DNA from: Pseudonocardiales bacterium
GTDB taxonomy: Bacteria; Actinomycetota; Actinomycetes; Mycobacteriales; Jatrophihabitantaceae
Length of the DNA stretch: 17,438 bases
Reading direction: 5' to 3'
Assembly: GCA_030840415.1 (NCBI GenBank)
Contig: JAVEEO010000146.1
Span: 1-17,438 of the forward strand
A model generated the notes under the pieces. It saw nothing but the letters and a program-made list of their open reading frames with translations, was not told the origin of the DNA and made no database searches. Each line of letters starts with the position of its first letter. The stretch's first letter is position 1. Both the position numbers and the translations under genes were made by a program. Below, piece by piece: positions 1-7,394 of the stretch.

Positions 1-1125
1 GGCGGCGTCGTCGGGACTGCCGTCCTCGACGGCCAGCGCGATCCCGGACACGACCCCGGTGCCGCGGCCCCAGGAGCCCTTGATCCCGACGCCGACCCGG
101 CGGCCGGAGCGGGCGTGCTCGTCCAGCCAGCCCGGCACGTCGTCCGGGCCGAGCTCGGCGCCGGTCACGTCGAAGCCCGACTCCGCCTCCGGCTGCGGCG
201 CGGTCAGCGTCGCGAACAGCCGCTCCCGCAGCACCCGCAACTGCAGGGTGTCGAACAGCTTGTAGACCTCGTCCCGGTCCCACTGGCCGAGCTTGAGGTC
301 GTCGGGGGTGACCGGGACCTGGACGTCGCGGACCAGCTCGGTCAGCCGGCGGTTGAGCAGCACGCTGGACACGTGCGCGCGCAGCGTGTCGCCGGCCTTG
401 CCCTTCACCTCGTCCACCCGCTCGTTGAGCGCGGTCAGCGAGCCGAAGTCGCGCACCCACTTCGCGGCGGTCTTCTCCCCCACCCCCGGCATGTTGGGCA
501 GGTTGTCGCTCGGGTCGCCGCGCAGCGCGGCGAAGTCCGGGTACTGCGCCGGGCTCAGGTCGTACTTGGCCTGCACCTCCTCCGGGGTGAACCGGGTCAG
601 CTCGGAGACGCCCTTGCGCGGGTAGAGCACGGTGACCTGGTCGTTGACCAACTGCAGCGCGTCGCGGTCACCGGTGCAGATCAGTACCTGCATGCCGTGC
701 TCGGCGGCCTCCTCGGTGAGGGTGGCGATCACGTCGTCGGCCTCGTAGCCGGGCACCGAGAGCATCGGGATGCGCAGTGCGGCCAGCACCTCCTGGATCA
801 GCGACACCTGGCCCTGGAACGGCCCTGGGGTGCTGGACCGGTTGGCCTTGTACTCGGGGTAGGAATCGCTGCGGAAGGTCTGCCGGCTGACGTCGAAGGC
901 GACCGCGAGGTGGCTGGGCTGCTCGTCGCGGAGCAGGTTGATCAGCATCGAGGTGAAGCCGAACACCGCGTTGGTGGGCTGGCCGGTGCGGGTGGAGAAG
1001 TTCTCGACCGGCAGCGCGTAGAAGGCCCGGTAGGCGATCGAGTGGCCGTCGATGAGCAGCAGCCTGGGGGTGCCGGCTGAACCTGACTCAGAAGCGGTCG
1101 CAGAAGCTGGCTCGGTGGCTGTCAC
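1..1125 (-). CDS. polA: DNA polymerase I, N-terminal part (partial, runs off the left edge)
   Basis: DNA polymerase I fills gaps and removes RNA primers in replication and repair. Only the first 375 codons are in the window. After a short Ala/Ser/Thr-rich leader (residues 1-20) comes the 5'-3' exonuclease (FEN-like) domain, opening with LLLIDGHSIAYRAFYAL (metal ligand Asp26) and continuing through YEADDVIATL and TGDRDALQL. GDPSDNLP (Asp204) leads into the helix-hairpin-helix segment MPGVGEKTAAKW. The visible protein ends early in the degenerate or active 3'-5' exonuclease region; the polymerase domain lies beyond position 1. The GTG at 1125 was chosen because it is the first in-frame start before the conserved domain and a TAGACT -10-like hexamer lies 8 nt upstream, with no Shine-Dalgarno sequence, which suggests leaderless or near-leaderless translation. 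It is 42 bp downstream of the thioesterase gene and probably has its own promoter. Identity is very secure; the start is moderately secure. Confidence 0.96.
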   Translation of the reverse strand, partial: MTATEPASATASESGSAGTPRLLLIDGHSIAYRAFYALPVENFSTRTGQPTNAVFGFTSMLINLLRDEQPSHLAVAFDVSRQTFRSDSYPEYKANRSSTPGPFQGQVSLIQEVLAALRIPMLSVPGYEADDVIATLTEEAAEHGMQVLICTGDRDALQLVNDQVTVLYPRKGVSELTRFTPEEVQAKYDLSPAQYPDFAALRGDPSDNLPNMPGVGEKTAAKWVRDFGSLTALNERVDEVKGKAGDTLRAHVSSVLLNRRLTELVRDVQVPVTPDDLKLGQWDRDEVYKLFDTLQLRVLRERLFATLTAPQPEAESGFDVTGAELGPDDVPGWLDEHARSGRRVGVGIKGSWGRGTGVVSGIALAVEDGSPDDAA

Positions 1126-1133
1126 GGTGGCTG

Positions 1134-1139
1134 AGTCTA
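1134..1139 (-). promoter_or_regulatory. -10-like hexamer for polA
   Basis: TAGACT on the minus strand fits the actinobacterial TANNNT -10 consensus and ends 8 nt before the polA GTG. I see no convincing -35 box. The position implies a transcript starting at or within a few bases of the start codon. Confidence 0.4.
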
Positions 1140-1167
1140 GGCCAGGGGTCGGACAGCCCTGCCGGCC

Positions 1168-1620
1168 TCAGGTCGCGCTGGCCAGCCCGGACTGGTGGGC
1201 CGGACGGATGGCGCAGCTCAGCCGGGCGGTGCAGATCCGGCGGTCGTTCTCATCGGTGATCACGATCTCGAACTGCGACAGGGTGCGCCCGGCGTGGATC
1301 GGGGTGCAGACGGCGGTGACCAGGCCCTGGGTGGCCGCCCGGCTGTGGCTGCAGTTGAGCTCGATGCCGACGGCGATGTGGTCCGGGCCGGCCAGCAGGG
1401 CGGCCGAGTACGAGCCGACGGTCTCGGCCAGCACCGCCGACGCGCCGCCGTGCAACAGCCCGTACGGCTGCCGGTTGCCCGCCACCGGCATGGTGGCGAC
1501 CAGGCGCTGGGGGTTGGTGTCGACGATCTCGATGCCCAGCCGGCTGGCCAGCTGCTCCTCGGTGCCGTCCCAGCGCTTGCTGAAGTCGTCGAGGATCGCC
1601 TGCTGCGCGGGTGTGATCAT
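1168..1620 (-). CDS. PaaI-like hotdog-fold thioesterase
   Basis: A single hotdog domain of 150 residues, the usual length for PaaI/MenI-type acyl-CoA thioesterases, which hydrolyse CoA esters (aromatic or fatty acyl) in the cytosol. The active-site pattern is clear: YGLLHGGASAVLAETVGS at residues 53-70, with His57-Gly58-Gly59 and the likely catalytic acid Glu66. GIELNCSHSRAATQG (85-99) is the second conserved strand of the family, and a C-terminal strand reads RRICTARLSCAI. The ATG at 1620 overlaps the stop of the upstream GNAT gene as ATGA, so the two are probably translationally coupled. The substrate cannot be read from sequence. Actinobacterial relatives are often annotated as uncharacterised or as phenylacetate or menaquinone-pathway thioesterases, but no such pathway genes lie nearby. 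Confidence 0.88.
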   Translation of the reverse strand: MITPAQQAILDDFSKRWDGTEEQLASRLGIEIVDTNPQRLVATMPVAGNRQPYGLLHGGASAVLAETVGSYSAALLAGPDHIAVGIELNCSHSRAATQGLVTAVCTPIHAGRTLSQFEIVITDENDRRICTARLSCAIRPAHQSGLASAT

Positions 1621-2213
1621 GCCCCTCTGCCTACCACACGGCCCGGGATGACCCCGCGCACGGTGCGGCGACGGCGAAGCGCGATCCGATCCATGGTGTC
1701 GGCGATTCCCAGGCTGCGGCGCAGCGCGGGAACCGAGGCGATCCGGCGGACCACCAGCGGGGCGAAGCCCAGCCGGGCCAGGTACCGGTTGGCGTCGCGG
1801 GCGTTGGCCTGGACCCCCACCACCACGTGGCCGATCTCGCGGTCCTCGGCATGCCGGACCGCTCCGGTCAGCAGTGCCCGGCCGGCTCCCCGGCGGCGGA
1901 ACGACGGCGCCACCAGCAGGTGGGAGATGTAGAGGGTGACCGCCGGTGCCAGTACCCCGATGTGCTCTTCGACCAGCACCGCGAAGCCGACCAGCTGCTG
2001 GCTGGCCTCGTCCACCGCCACCAGCACCAGCCGGTCGAGGTCGTCCAGCAGCGCGCGATAGCGGTCGGCGAGTGAGTCCGGATCACCCTTGCGGGCCCGG
2101 CGCCCGATGTGCTCGGTGACGCCGTTGTCGACGGTGAGGGAGATGAGTTCGCTGATGTCGGAGGACACGGCCGGCCTGATTCGCAGGTTGCCTCTCGACA
2201 CGTCCGCTCCCAT
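1617..2213 (-). CDS. GNAT family N-acetyltransferase
   Basis: A 198-residue protein carrying one Gcn5-related acetyltransferase domain, which moves acetyl from acetyl-CoA to an amine. It opens with the typical LRIRPAVSSDISELISL. Motif A is SHLLVAPSFRRRGAGRALL (residues 97-115), with the RRRGAG pyrophosphate-binding loop, and motif B is NARDANRYLARLGF (137-150). The C-terminal 48 residues are Arg-rich and not part of the core fold. Two starts are possible: ATG at 2213, or GTG at 2201, which has GGGAG placed 5 nt upstream (inside the longer reading). The longer form is listed, but 2201 may be the real start. It overlaps the thioesterase by 4 bp. The acetylated substrate is unknown. Confidence 0.85.
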   Translation of the reverse strand: MGADVSRGNLRIRPAVSSDISELISLTVDNGVTEHIGRRARKGDPDSLADRYRALLDDLDRLVLVAVDEASQQLVGFAVLVEEHIGVLAPAVTLYISHLLVAPSFRRRGAGRALLTGAVRHAEDREIGHVVVGVQANARDANRYLARLGFAPLVVRRIASVPALRRSLGIADTMDRIALRRRRTVRGVIPGRVVGRGA

Positions 2214-2236
2214 CTCGAATTGATTCCGGTGCTGGG

Positions 2237-2265
2237 CGGGTTTGTTCAGTTGTTGCTCAAACCCG
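2237..2265. repeat. 8-bp inverted repeat upstream of the GNAT gene
   Basis: CGGGTTTG (2237-2244) and CAAACCCG (2258-2265) are perfect inverted arms separated by 13 bp, 24 bp upstream of the GNAT ATG. The A/T-rich centre and closeness to the start would suit an operator or a 5' UTR hairpin. There is no T-tract, so an intrinsic terminator is less likely. Confidence 0.45.
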
Positions 2266-2329
2266 AACGCACATTAGCGTGCGCGGCCCGGCTCCGACAG
2301 GGCAATGCCTGGTATTGGGTGCAACGAAA

Positions 2330-2395
2330 CTGCCCGTCACCGCCTGCGTACGCAGGGTGACCAGCACTCCGGACGCCGCAGGCAGCGACGGGCAG
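2330..2395 (-). terminator. Possible structured 3' end of the liv operon
   Basis: CTGCCCGTC (2330-2338) and GACGGGCAG (2387-2395) form 9-bp arms. Inside them is a perfect 14-bp palindrome, CCTGCGTACGCAGG (2343-2356). The structure begins 26 nt past the livF stop and precedes the GNAT gene. It lacks a U-tract, as many actinobacterial terminators do. The large loop makes the call tentative. Confidence 0.35.
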
Positions 2396-2421
2396 AATCG
2401 AACGGCAGGACCGCAGCCGGG

Positions 2422-3150
2422 CTAGGAGACCGCGGCGATCTCCTCACCCAGGTAGGCGGCCCGGACCCGGTCGTCGGCGAGCAGTTCGCGGCCGGTGCCG
2501 GTGAGCACGATCTCGCCGGTCTCCAGCACGTAGCCGCGGTTGGCCAGCGCCAGCGCCTGGGCGGCGTTCTGCTCCACGATCAGCACGGTCACCCCGCTGG
2601 AGTTGATCTCCCGGACGATGTCGAAGATCTGCTTGACGATCAGCGGGGCCAGCCCCATCGACGGCTCGTCCAGCAGCAGTAACCGGGGCTTGCCCATCAG
2701 CGCGCGGCCGATCGCCAGCATCTGCTGCTCGCCACCGGACAGCGTGCCGGCGTGCTGCTTGATCCGCTCCCGCAGCCGCGGGAACAGCTCCAGGACGTGC
2801 TCGAGCAGCTGGGCGTCGGGCCGCTTGAAGCGGAACGCGCCCATCTCCAGGTTCTCGTGCACCGTCATCCGCGGAAAGACCCGGCGGCCCTCGGGCACGT
2901 GGCAGATGCCCATGCTGATCAGCTTGTGGGCCGGGATGCCGTCGATCCGCTCGCCGTCGAACAGAATCTGGCCGATCGCCGGTTGCAGCATCCCCGAGAC
3001 CGTCTTCTGAGTGGTGGTCTTGCCGGCACCGTTGGCACCGAGCAGCGCGACCACCTCACCCTCGTACACCTCGAAGCTGACGCCCTTGAGGGCCCGGATC
3101 GCGCCGTAGCGCACCTCGATGTCCTGGACCTGCAGCAGCCCCTCGCTCAT
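2422..3150 (-). CDS. livF: Branched-chain amino-acid ABC transporter ATP-binding protein LivF
   Basis: One of the two ATPases that drive import of leucine, isoleucine and valine (or related amides or amino acids) by the HAAT-family transporter, on the inner face of the membrane. At 242 residues it is the standard LivF size. Walker A is GANGAGKT (38-45), PEGRRVFPRMTVHENL (86-101) is the LivF hallmark region, the ABC signature is LSGGEQQ (137-143) and Walker B is LLLLDEP (157-163). The switch region reads LIVEQNAAQAL (190-200), with Gln-Asn where most ABC ATPases have His, as is normal for LivF. The ATG overlaps the livG stop by ATGA (3147-3150), so translation is coupled. It is the last gene of the operon. 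Confidence 0.95.
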   Translation of the reverse strand: MSEGLLQVQDIEVRYGAIRALKGVSFEVYEGEVVALLGANGAGKTTTQKTVSGMLQPAIGQILFDGERIDGIPAHKLISMGICHVPEGRRVFPRMTVHENLEMGAFRFKRPDAQLLEHVLELFPRLRERIKQHAGTLSGGEQQMLAIGRALMGKPRLLLLDEPSMGLAPLIVKQIFDIVREINSSGVTVLIVEQNAAQALALANRGYVLETGEIVLTGTGRELLADDRVRAAYLGEEIAAVS

Positions 3151-4115
3151 CGCGGCAGCTCCCCTCTGTCGTGCTGGTCGGCGGCCTCGGCGGGCGTCTG
3201 CCCGACCAGTTCGCCCAGCGGTACGTCGGTGTCGATGCGGTGCAGTTCCGGCTGGCTCAGGTCGAGGTCGGCGACCTCGTCGGCCGGCGTGCCCAGGTAG
3301 GCCGCGATCACCTCGGGGTTGCGCTGGATCTGCTCCGGGGTGCCCTCGGCGATCTTCTCGCCGAAGTTGAGCACGATGATCCGGTGCGCGATCGACATCA
3401 CCAGCTTCATGTCGTGCTCGATCAGCAACACGCTGATCCCGTCCTCGACGTTGATGCCCTGGATCAGGGTTGCCAGCTCGCGCTTCTCGGCCGGGTTGGT
3501 GCCGGCCGCCGGCTCGTCCAGCAGGATCACCCCGGGCGCGGTGCCCAGCGCCCGGGCGATCTCGAGCCGGCGCTGCTCACCGTAGGCCAGCGAGCCGGCG
3601 ATGTCGTTGGCCCGCCGCTCCAGACCCACCCGCTGCAGCAGCTCGTAGGCGCGCTCGCTGCTCTCGCGCTCCTCCCGCCGCTGCCGCGGCAGCCCCAGCA
3701 TCGCCGAGATCGGACCGGACTTCTGCCGGGTCTCGATGCCGACCTTGACGTTCTCCAGCGCGGTCAGCGCCGGGAACAGCCGGATGTTCTGGAACGTCCG
3801 GGCCACCCCCAGCCGGTTGACCACGTGGGTCTTTAGGCCGATCACGCTGCTCGGGGAATCCCCGGCCCGGGCCCGCACCTGGATGCTGCCCTCCTGCGGC
3901 GTGTAGACACCGGTGAGCGAGTTGAACAGCGAGGTCTTGCCCGCCCCGTTCGGCCCGATCACCGCCAGGATCTCGCCGCGCTGCATGTGCAGCGAGACGT
4001 TGTTGAGGCTGGTGACACCGCCGAAGCGCAGCGTGACGTCCTTGACCTCGAAGACGTTCTCCCTGCCCGCGGTCGGGTGCTCGGAGGTGGCCGAGTCGTT
4101 CATCGTCGACGTCAT
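3147..4115 (-). CDS. livG: Branched-chain amino-acid ABC transporter ATP-binding protein LivG
   Basis: Partner ATPase of LivF, 322 residues from the chosen start. Walker A is GPNGAGKT (54-61), the Q-loop is FQNIRLF (Gln109), the signature is the LivG-type LAYGEQRRLEIARAL (176-190), Walker B is VILLDEP (196-202), and the switch histidine is His234 in LIEHDMKLVM. The core ends near AAYLGTPAD (271-279). A further 43-residue acidic, Pro/Glu/Asp-rich tail to the stop is longer than E. coli LivG carries. The ATG at 4115 is preferred because GAGGGG lies 7 nt upstream and it begins 1 nt after the livM stop. A GTG at 4130 would add five residues and overlap livM without a better ribosome site. Confidence 0.93.
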   Translation of the reverse strand: MTSTMNDSATSEHPTAGRENVFEVKDVTLRFGGVTSLNNVSLHMQRGEILAVIGPNGAGKTSLFNSLTGVYTPQEGSIQVRARAGDSPSSVIGLKTHVVNRLGVARTFQNIRLFPALTALENVKVGIETRQKSGPISAMLGLPRQRREERESSERAYELLQRVGLERRANDIAGSLAYGEQRRLEIARALGTAPGVILLDEPAAGTNPAEKRELATLIQGINVEDGISVLLIEHDMKLVMSIAHRIIVLNFGEKIAEGTPEQIQRNPEVIAAYLGTPADEVADLDLSQPELHRIDTDVPLGELVGQTPAEAADQHDRGELPR

Positions 4116-4116
4116 C

Positions 4117-6342
4117 TCACAACCCCTCACCGGCCGGCACGGCCACCGGTTCCAGACGCTGTCTCTGATCGAAGCCGGACAACTCCACCGCTCGGCGGCG
4201 GGCCGGGATCAGGCCACCGGGACGGAAGATCATCATCAGTAGTACCACGGCCCCGATCCACATCTGCCGGTCCGCGGCGGGAACCTGGTCCTTGAGGAAC
4301 TCCGGCAGCCAGGTCAGCAGCGCGGCGCCGGCGATGGCACCGGGCAGCGAGCCCATGCCGCCGAACACCACGTAGGCCACCACCAGGATCGAGTTGTTCA
4401 GCAGGAAGTTGTCCGGCGTGAAGAACCCGATCTGGCTGGCGAAGAACACCCCGGCCACGCCGGAGGTCGAGGCGCCGATCGCGAAGGCCAGCAGCTTGAC
4501 CCGGAAGGTGTTGATGCCGGTCGCCTGGGCGGCCACCTCGTCCTCGCGGATGGCGGCCCAGGACCGGCCGATCCGGGAGTTCTCCAGCCGCCGGAAGGCC
4601 AGCACCACCACCAGCACGAACACCAGCAGCAGGTACCAGTACTGCAACTGGTTCAGGCCCCAGGTGATCTTCACCGGCCCGAGGTTGATGACCGGGTGCG
4701 GCACCTGGCTCTGCGGGCCCTGGCTGCCGTTGGTCACCCCGTCGGCGTTGACCGCCACGATCCGGATGATCTCACCGAAGCCCAGCGTCACGATCGCCAG
4801 GTAGTCACCGCGCAACCGCAGCGTCGGCGCACCCAGTGCCAGACCCGCCAGCAGGCAGATGACCACCGCGAACGGGATCGCCAGCAGCGGGCTCATCTCC
4901 AGCCAGGACGGCGGCTTCACCGGCAGCGAGCCCACCAGGTAGGCGGTGGTGTAGGAGCCGATGGCGTAGAAGGCGATGAAGCCCAGGTCGAGCAGGCCCG
5001 CCCAGCCGACCACCACGTTCAGGCCGACCGCCAGCAGCACGTAGATGCCGATCTCGGAGACCAGCACCGACTGCCAGAAGCCGTTGGCCGTCGGCGGGTA
5101 GAACAGCGCGACCGCGATCGCGACCATCAGGCCGCTGCGCACCGCGCCCGGGGCGGTGAGGAATGCCCCGCTCGCGGACCGGCCGGAGGCGACCGCGTCG
5201 GAGTCGACCTCGACCGTCCGCTCGGAGTGGCGCGGAGCGGTGGCGGCGACGTAGCCACCGGCACCGATCAGGAAGAGCGCGGCACAGGTCATCCAGCCGC
5301 CCGCGCCGAGGTTCTGCCACGGGCCGTCGGCCGAGTCGACGTGCAGGTCGGCGCCGATCGAGCTGATCCGGTACAGGGTCAGCACGGTGAGCAGCACGCC
5401 GATCGCGCCGAGCGCCGCGCCGGCCCAGCCCAGCGGCCGGATCCGGCGGTAGCTGGCGACCCCGCTCAGCACCAGGCTGATCGCGAAGATCGTCCAGCCC
5501 AGCCAGGCCAGGTACTGCACGGCGATCGGGGCCAGCCCGGTGCCGCGGAACAGGTTGCGGGTGTCGGCCAGCGTGGCGTTGCGGTTGGCCGGCGAGAACC
5601 AGGTCGAGGTGGCCAGCGAGATGGCGCCGAGCACCGCCCCGATCAGCACCAGCGGCAGGCCCGGACGCCAGCCGAGCGCCTGGTTGACCGCCCGCCGGGT
5701 GTTGGCGACCTGGGCGTGCGACATCGCGACCACCAGGCCGGCCGTCAGCAGCACCAGGTAGCCGACGATGCAGACATAGACGCCCAGCGAGTGGTCGACG
5801 CCGCCGACGAAGTCCACCACCGCGGAGTGCGAGACGTAGGCGATCACTGCCGAAACCACGCTCAGCACTGCCGCTGCCCAGCCGAAGTTGCGCAGGCCGC
5901 TGACGATGCCGGCGGCCAGCAGCAGCACCACGATCACCAGCATCGCCCAGCACAGCCCACCGAAGAAGGCCGAGGCCAATGGCGCCAGGCCGTTGGTGTT
6001 GGCCGCGGCGCTGGCGACGGTGCCGAACTTGGCGTCGCCGACCTGGTCGGCCCAGTGCATCAGGGTCTGCGAGGCGACCACCGTCAGCGCGCCGGCGACC
6101 ATCGGCCAGACGCCGGGCCGGGTGAGGAACGGAACCACCCGCGGCCAGAAGGTCATCGCCAGGAAGGCGAGCACGCCCAGTGCCAGGAACACCAGCACCC
6201 GGGGGCCGAACAGCGACTCCTTGATGGCGAACCAGTAGTTGCCGAAGTTGCCTTCCTGCGGCCCCCACATCAGGGCCAGCACCAGGGCGCCGGCCAGGCA
6301 GAGCAGCAGCCGGTTGAGCGTTTCAGAGCTGGACCGGTTCAT
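4117..6342 (-). CDS. livM: LivM-type permease with a large N-terminal membrane extension
   Basis: Second membrane subunit of the branched-chain amino-acid importer. The last part is a canonical LivM: VLLAVGLNVVVGWAGLLDLG (435-454), GDYLAIVTLGFGEIIRI (512-528), the coupling EAA-like loop AAIREDEVAAQATGIN (596-611) that contacts LivF/LivG, and FGGMGSLPGAIAGAALL (660-676). LivM proteins I know are about 300-420 residues; this one is 741. Residues 1-400 hold roughly ten further hydrophobic segments (about 11-25, 49-66, 79-95, 129-150, 154-170, 188-206, 228-246, 275-297, 304-324, 350-368) with no family I can name. The start is firm: the ATG at 6342 overlaps the livH stop by ATGA, and the frame is open throughout. 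The reading frame runs further upstream, but only as an antisense-free shadow within livH. The function of the extension is unknown. Confidence 0.92.
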   Translation of the reverse strand: MNRSSSETLNRLLLCLAGALVLALMWGPQEGNFGNYWFAIKESLFGPRVLVFLALGVLAFLAMTFWPRVVPFLTRPGVWPMVAGALTVVASQTLMHWADQVGDAKFGTVASAAANTNGLAPLASAFFGGLCWAMLVIVVLLLAAGIVSGLRNFGWAAAVLSVVSAVIAYVSHSAVVDFVGGVDHSLGVYVCIVGYLVLLTAGLVVAMSHAQVANTRRAVNQALGWRPGLPLVLIGAVLGAISLATSTWFSPANRNATLADTRNLFRGTGLAPIAVQYLAWLGWTIFAISLVLSGVASYRRIRPLGWAGAALGAIGVLLTVLTLYRISSIGADLHVDSADGPWQNLGAGGWMTCAALFLIGAGGYVAATAPRHSERTVEVDSDAVASGRSASGAFLTAPGAVRSGLMVAIAVALFYPPTANGFWQSVLVSEIGIYVLLAVGLNVVVGWAGLLDLGFIAFYAIGSYTTAYLVGSLPVKPPSWLEMSPLLAIPFAVVICLLAGLALGAPTLRLRGDYLAIVTLGFGEIIRIVAVNADGVTNGSQGPQSQVPHPVINLGPVKITWGLNQLQYWYLLLVFVLVVVLAFRRLENSRIGRSWAAIREDEVAAQATGINTFRVKLLAFAIGASTSGVAGVFFASQIGFFTPDNFLLNNSILVVAYVVFGGMGSLPGAIAGAALLTWLPEFLKDQVPAADRQMWIGAVVLLMMIFRPGGLIPARRRAVELSGFDQRQRLEPVAVPAGEGL

Positions 6343-7268
6343 GCCGCACGCCCCAGCCGCTCGCCGAGGATGCCGGTCGGACGGAACATCAGCACCAGCA
6401 CGAGTACCACGAATGCCACGACGTCGGTCCATTTCGTATCGATGTTGACCAGGGGCACCAGGTTCTCGACGATACCCAGCAGCAGGCCACCGATCATGGC
6501 GCCGCGGATGTTGCCGATACCGCCCAGCACTGCGGCGGCGAACGCCTTGACGCCGGGGATGAAGCCCATGGTGTTGCCGAAGCTGAAGTTCAGCCCGAAC
6601 AGGAAACCGGCCGCACCGCCGAGCAGGCCACCGATGATGAAGGTCCGCGAGATGGTCTTGTCGATGTCGATCCCCATCAGGGCGGCGGTCGGGGCGTCCT
6701 CGGAGATGGCCCGGATGCTGCGCCCGAGCTTGGTGACCGAGACCAGCCGGTCGAGGAAGATCATCATCAGCACCGCCGAGGCGACGATGACGATCTGCAG
6801 GACCCGCACCTCGGCCCCGAACGGCCGGAAGATCACCGCGTTCTGGTCGAAGAACTCGGGAAAGCTGTTGGAGGTCAGTCGCCCGAACAGCTTGCCGGCG
6901 AGTTGGGACAGGAAGAAGGACGCGCCGATCGCCGAGATCAGGAACGCCAGCTTGGGTGCCCCCCGCCTGCGCAGCGGCCGGTAGGCCACCCGCTCGAGCA
7001 ACCAAGCGATGACGGCTGCCGTGATCGCGCCGGACAGGATGCCGGCGATCAGGATGAAGGGCACCGCCCAGGACGGGGTCGCCTTGCCGTCGCCCACCAG
7101 CAGGTGGACGATCGCATAACTACCGAAGGCGCCGGACATGAATACCTCGCTGTGCGCGAAGTTGATCAGCTGCAGTACGCCGTACACGAGCGTGTAGCCC
7201 AGAGCGATGAGGGCATACATCGAACCGCGGGTGATCCCGAGGATCAGGTAGTTCATGAAGTCGGTCAC
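6339..7268 (-). CDS. livH: Branched-chain amino-acid ABC transporter permease LivH
   Basis: First membrane subunit of the importer, 309 residues, the usual LivH length, with about eight transmembrane segments. Family marks are GITRGSMYALIALGYTLVYG (11-30), LINFAHSEVFMSGAF (34-48), the cytoplasmic coupling loop IRAISEDAPTAALMGID (185-201) and AAAVLGGIGNIRGAMIGG (244-261). The end, FRPTGILGERLG, is the typical LivH terminus. The GTG at 7268 is preferred: GGAAGG lies upstream with 8 nt between AGG and the start, whereas the next ATG (7256) has no ribosome site. It overlaps livM by 4 bp. It begins the tight HMGF part of the operon and lies 126 bp after livJ. Confidence 0.95.
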   Translation of the reverse strand: MTDFMNYLILGITRGSMYALIALGYTLVYGVLQLINFAHSEVFMSGAFGSYAIVHLLVGDGKATPSWAVPFILIAGILSGAITAAVIAWLLERVAYRPLRRRGAPKLAFLISAIGASFFLSQLAGKLFGRLTSNSFPEFFDQNAVIFRPFGAEVRVLQIVIVASAVLMMIFLDRLVSVTKLGRSIRAISEDAPTAALMGIDIDKTISRTFIIGGLLGGAAGFLFGLNFSFGNTMGFIPGVKAFAAAVLGGIGNIRGAMIGGLLLGIVENLVPLVNIDTKWTDVVAFVVLVLVLMFRPTGILGERLGRAA

Positions 7269-7317
7269 GCTTCATACCTTCCGACAGGACAAACGGGATG
7301 GTCGGGCCGAACTCACA

Positions 7318-7364
7318 GATGAGGGGCGCGCCATCCGGCTAGCCGAATTTTCGCGCCCCTCATC
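7318..7364 (-). terminator. Intercistronic hairpin between livJ and livH
   Basis: Perfect 13-bp arms (7318-7330 and 7352-7364; core GAGGGGCGCG/CGCGCCCCTC) enclose a 21-nt loop that itself holds the palindrome CGGCTAGCCG (7336-7345). It lies 31 nt after the livJ stop and 50 nt before livH. No U-run follows. Such hairpins in binding-protein-dependent operons commonly stabilise the upstream mRNA or partly terminate, so that more binding protein than permease is made. That role is inferred here. Confidence 0.75.
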
Positions 7365-7394
7365 CGGGGTTGCTGCTCTACAGAGCCAGCTGGA

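Noticed and set aside
115..1080. A 321-codon plus-strand open frame
   Set aside because: It is antisense to polA, whose exonuclease motifs are unmistakable; the plus-strand product is low-complexity Leu/Val/Gly/His sequence.
4696..6984. A 762-codon open frame on the plus strand opposite livM and livH
   Set aside because: Composition is dominated by His, Gln, Arg, Asp and Gly without any family motif, as is usual for the antisense of a GC-rich gene. The minus strand encodes clear LivM and LivH motifs throughout.
4117..7005. A 962-residue version of LivM beginning inside livH
   Set aside because: The first 220 residues are an out-of-frame reading of livH. The ATG at 6342, overlapping the livH stop, is the natural start.
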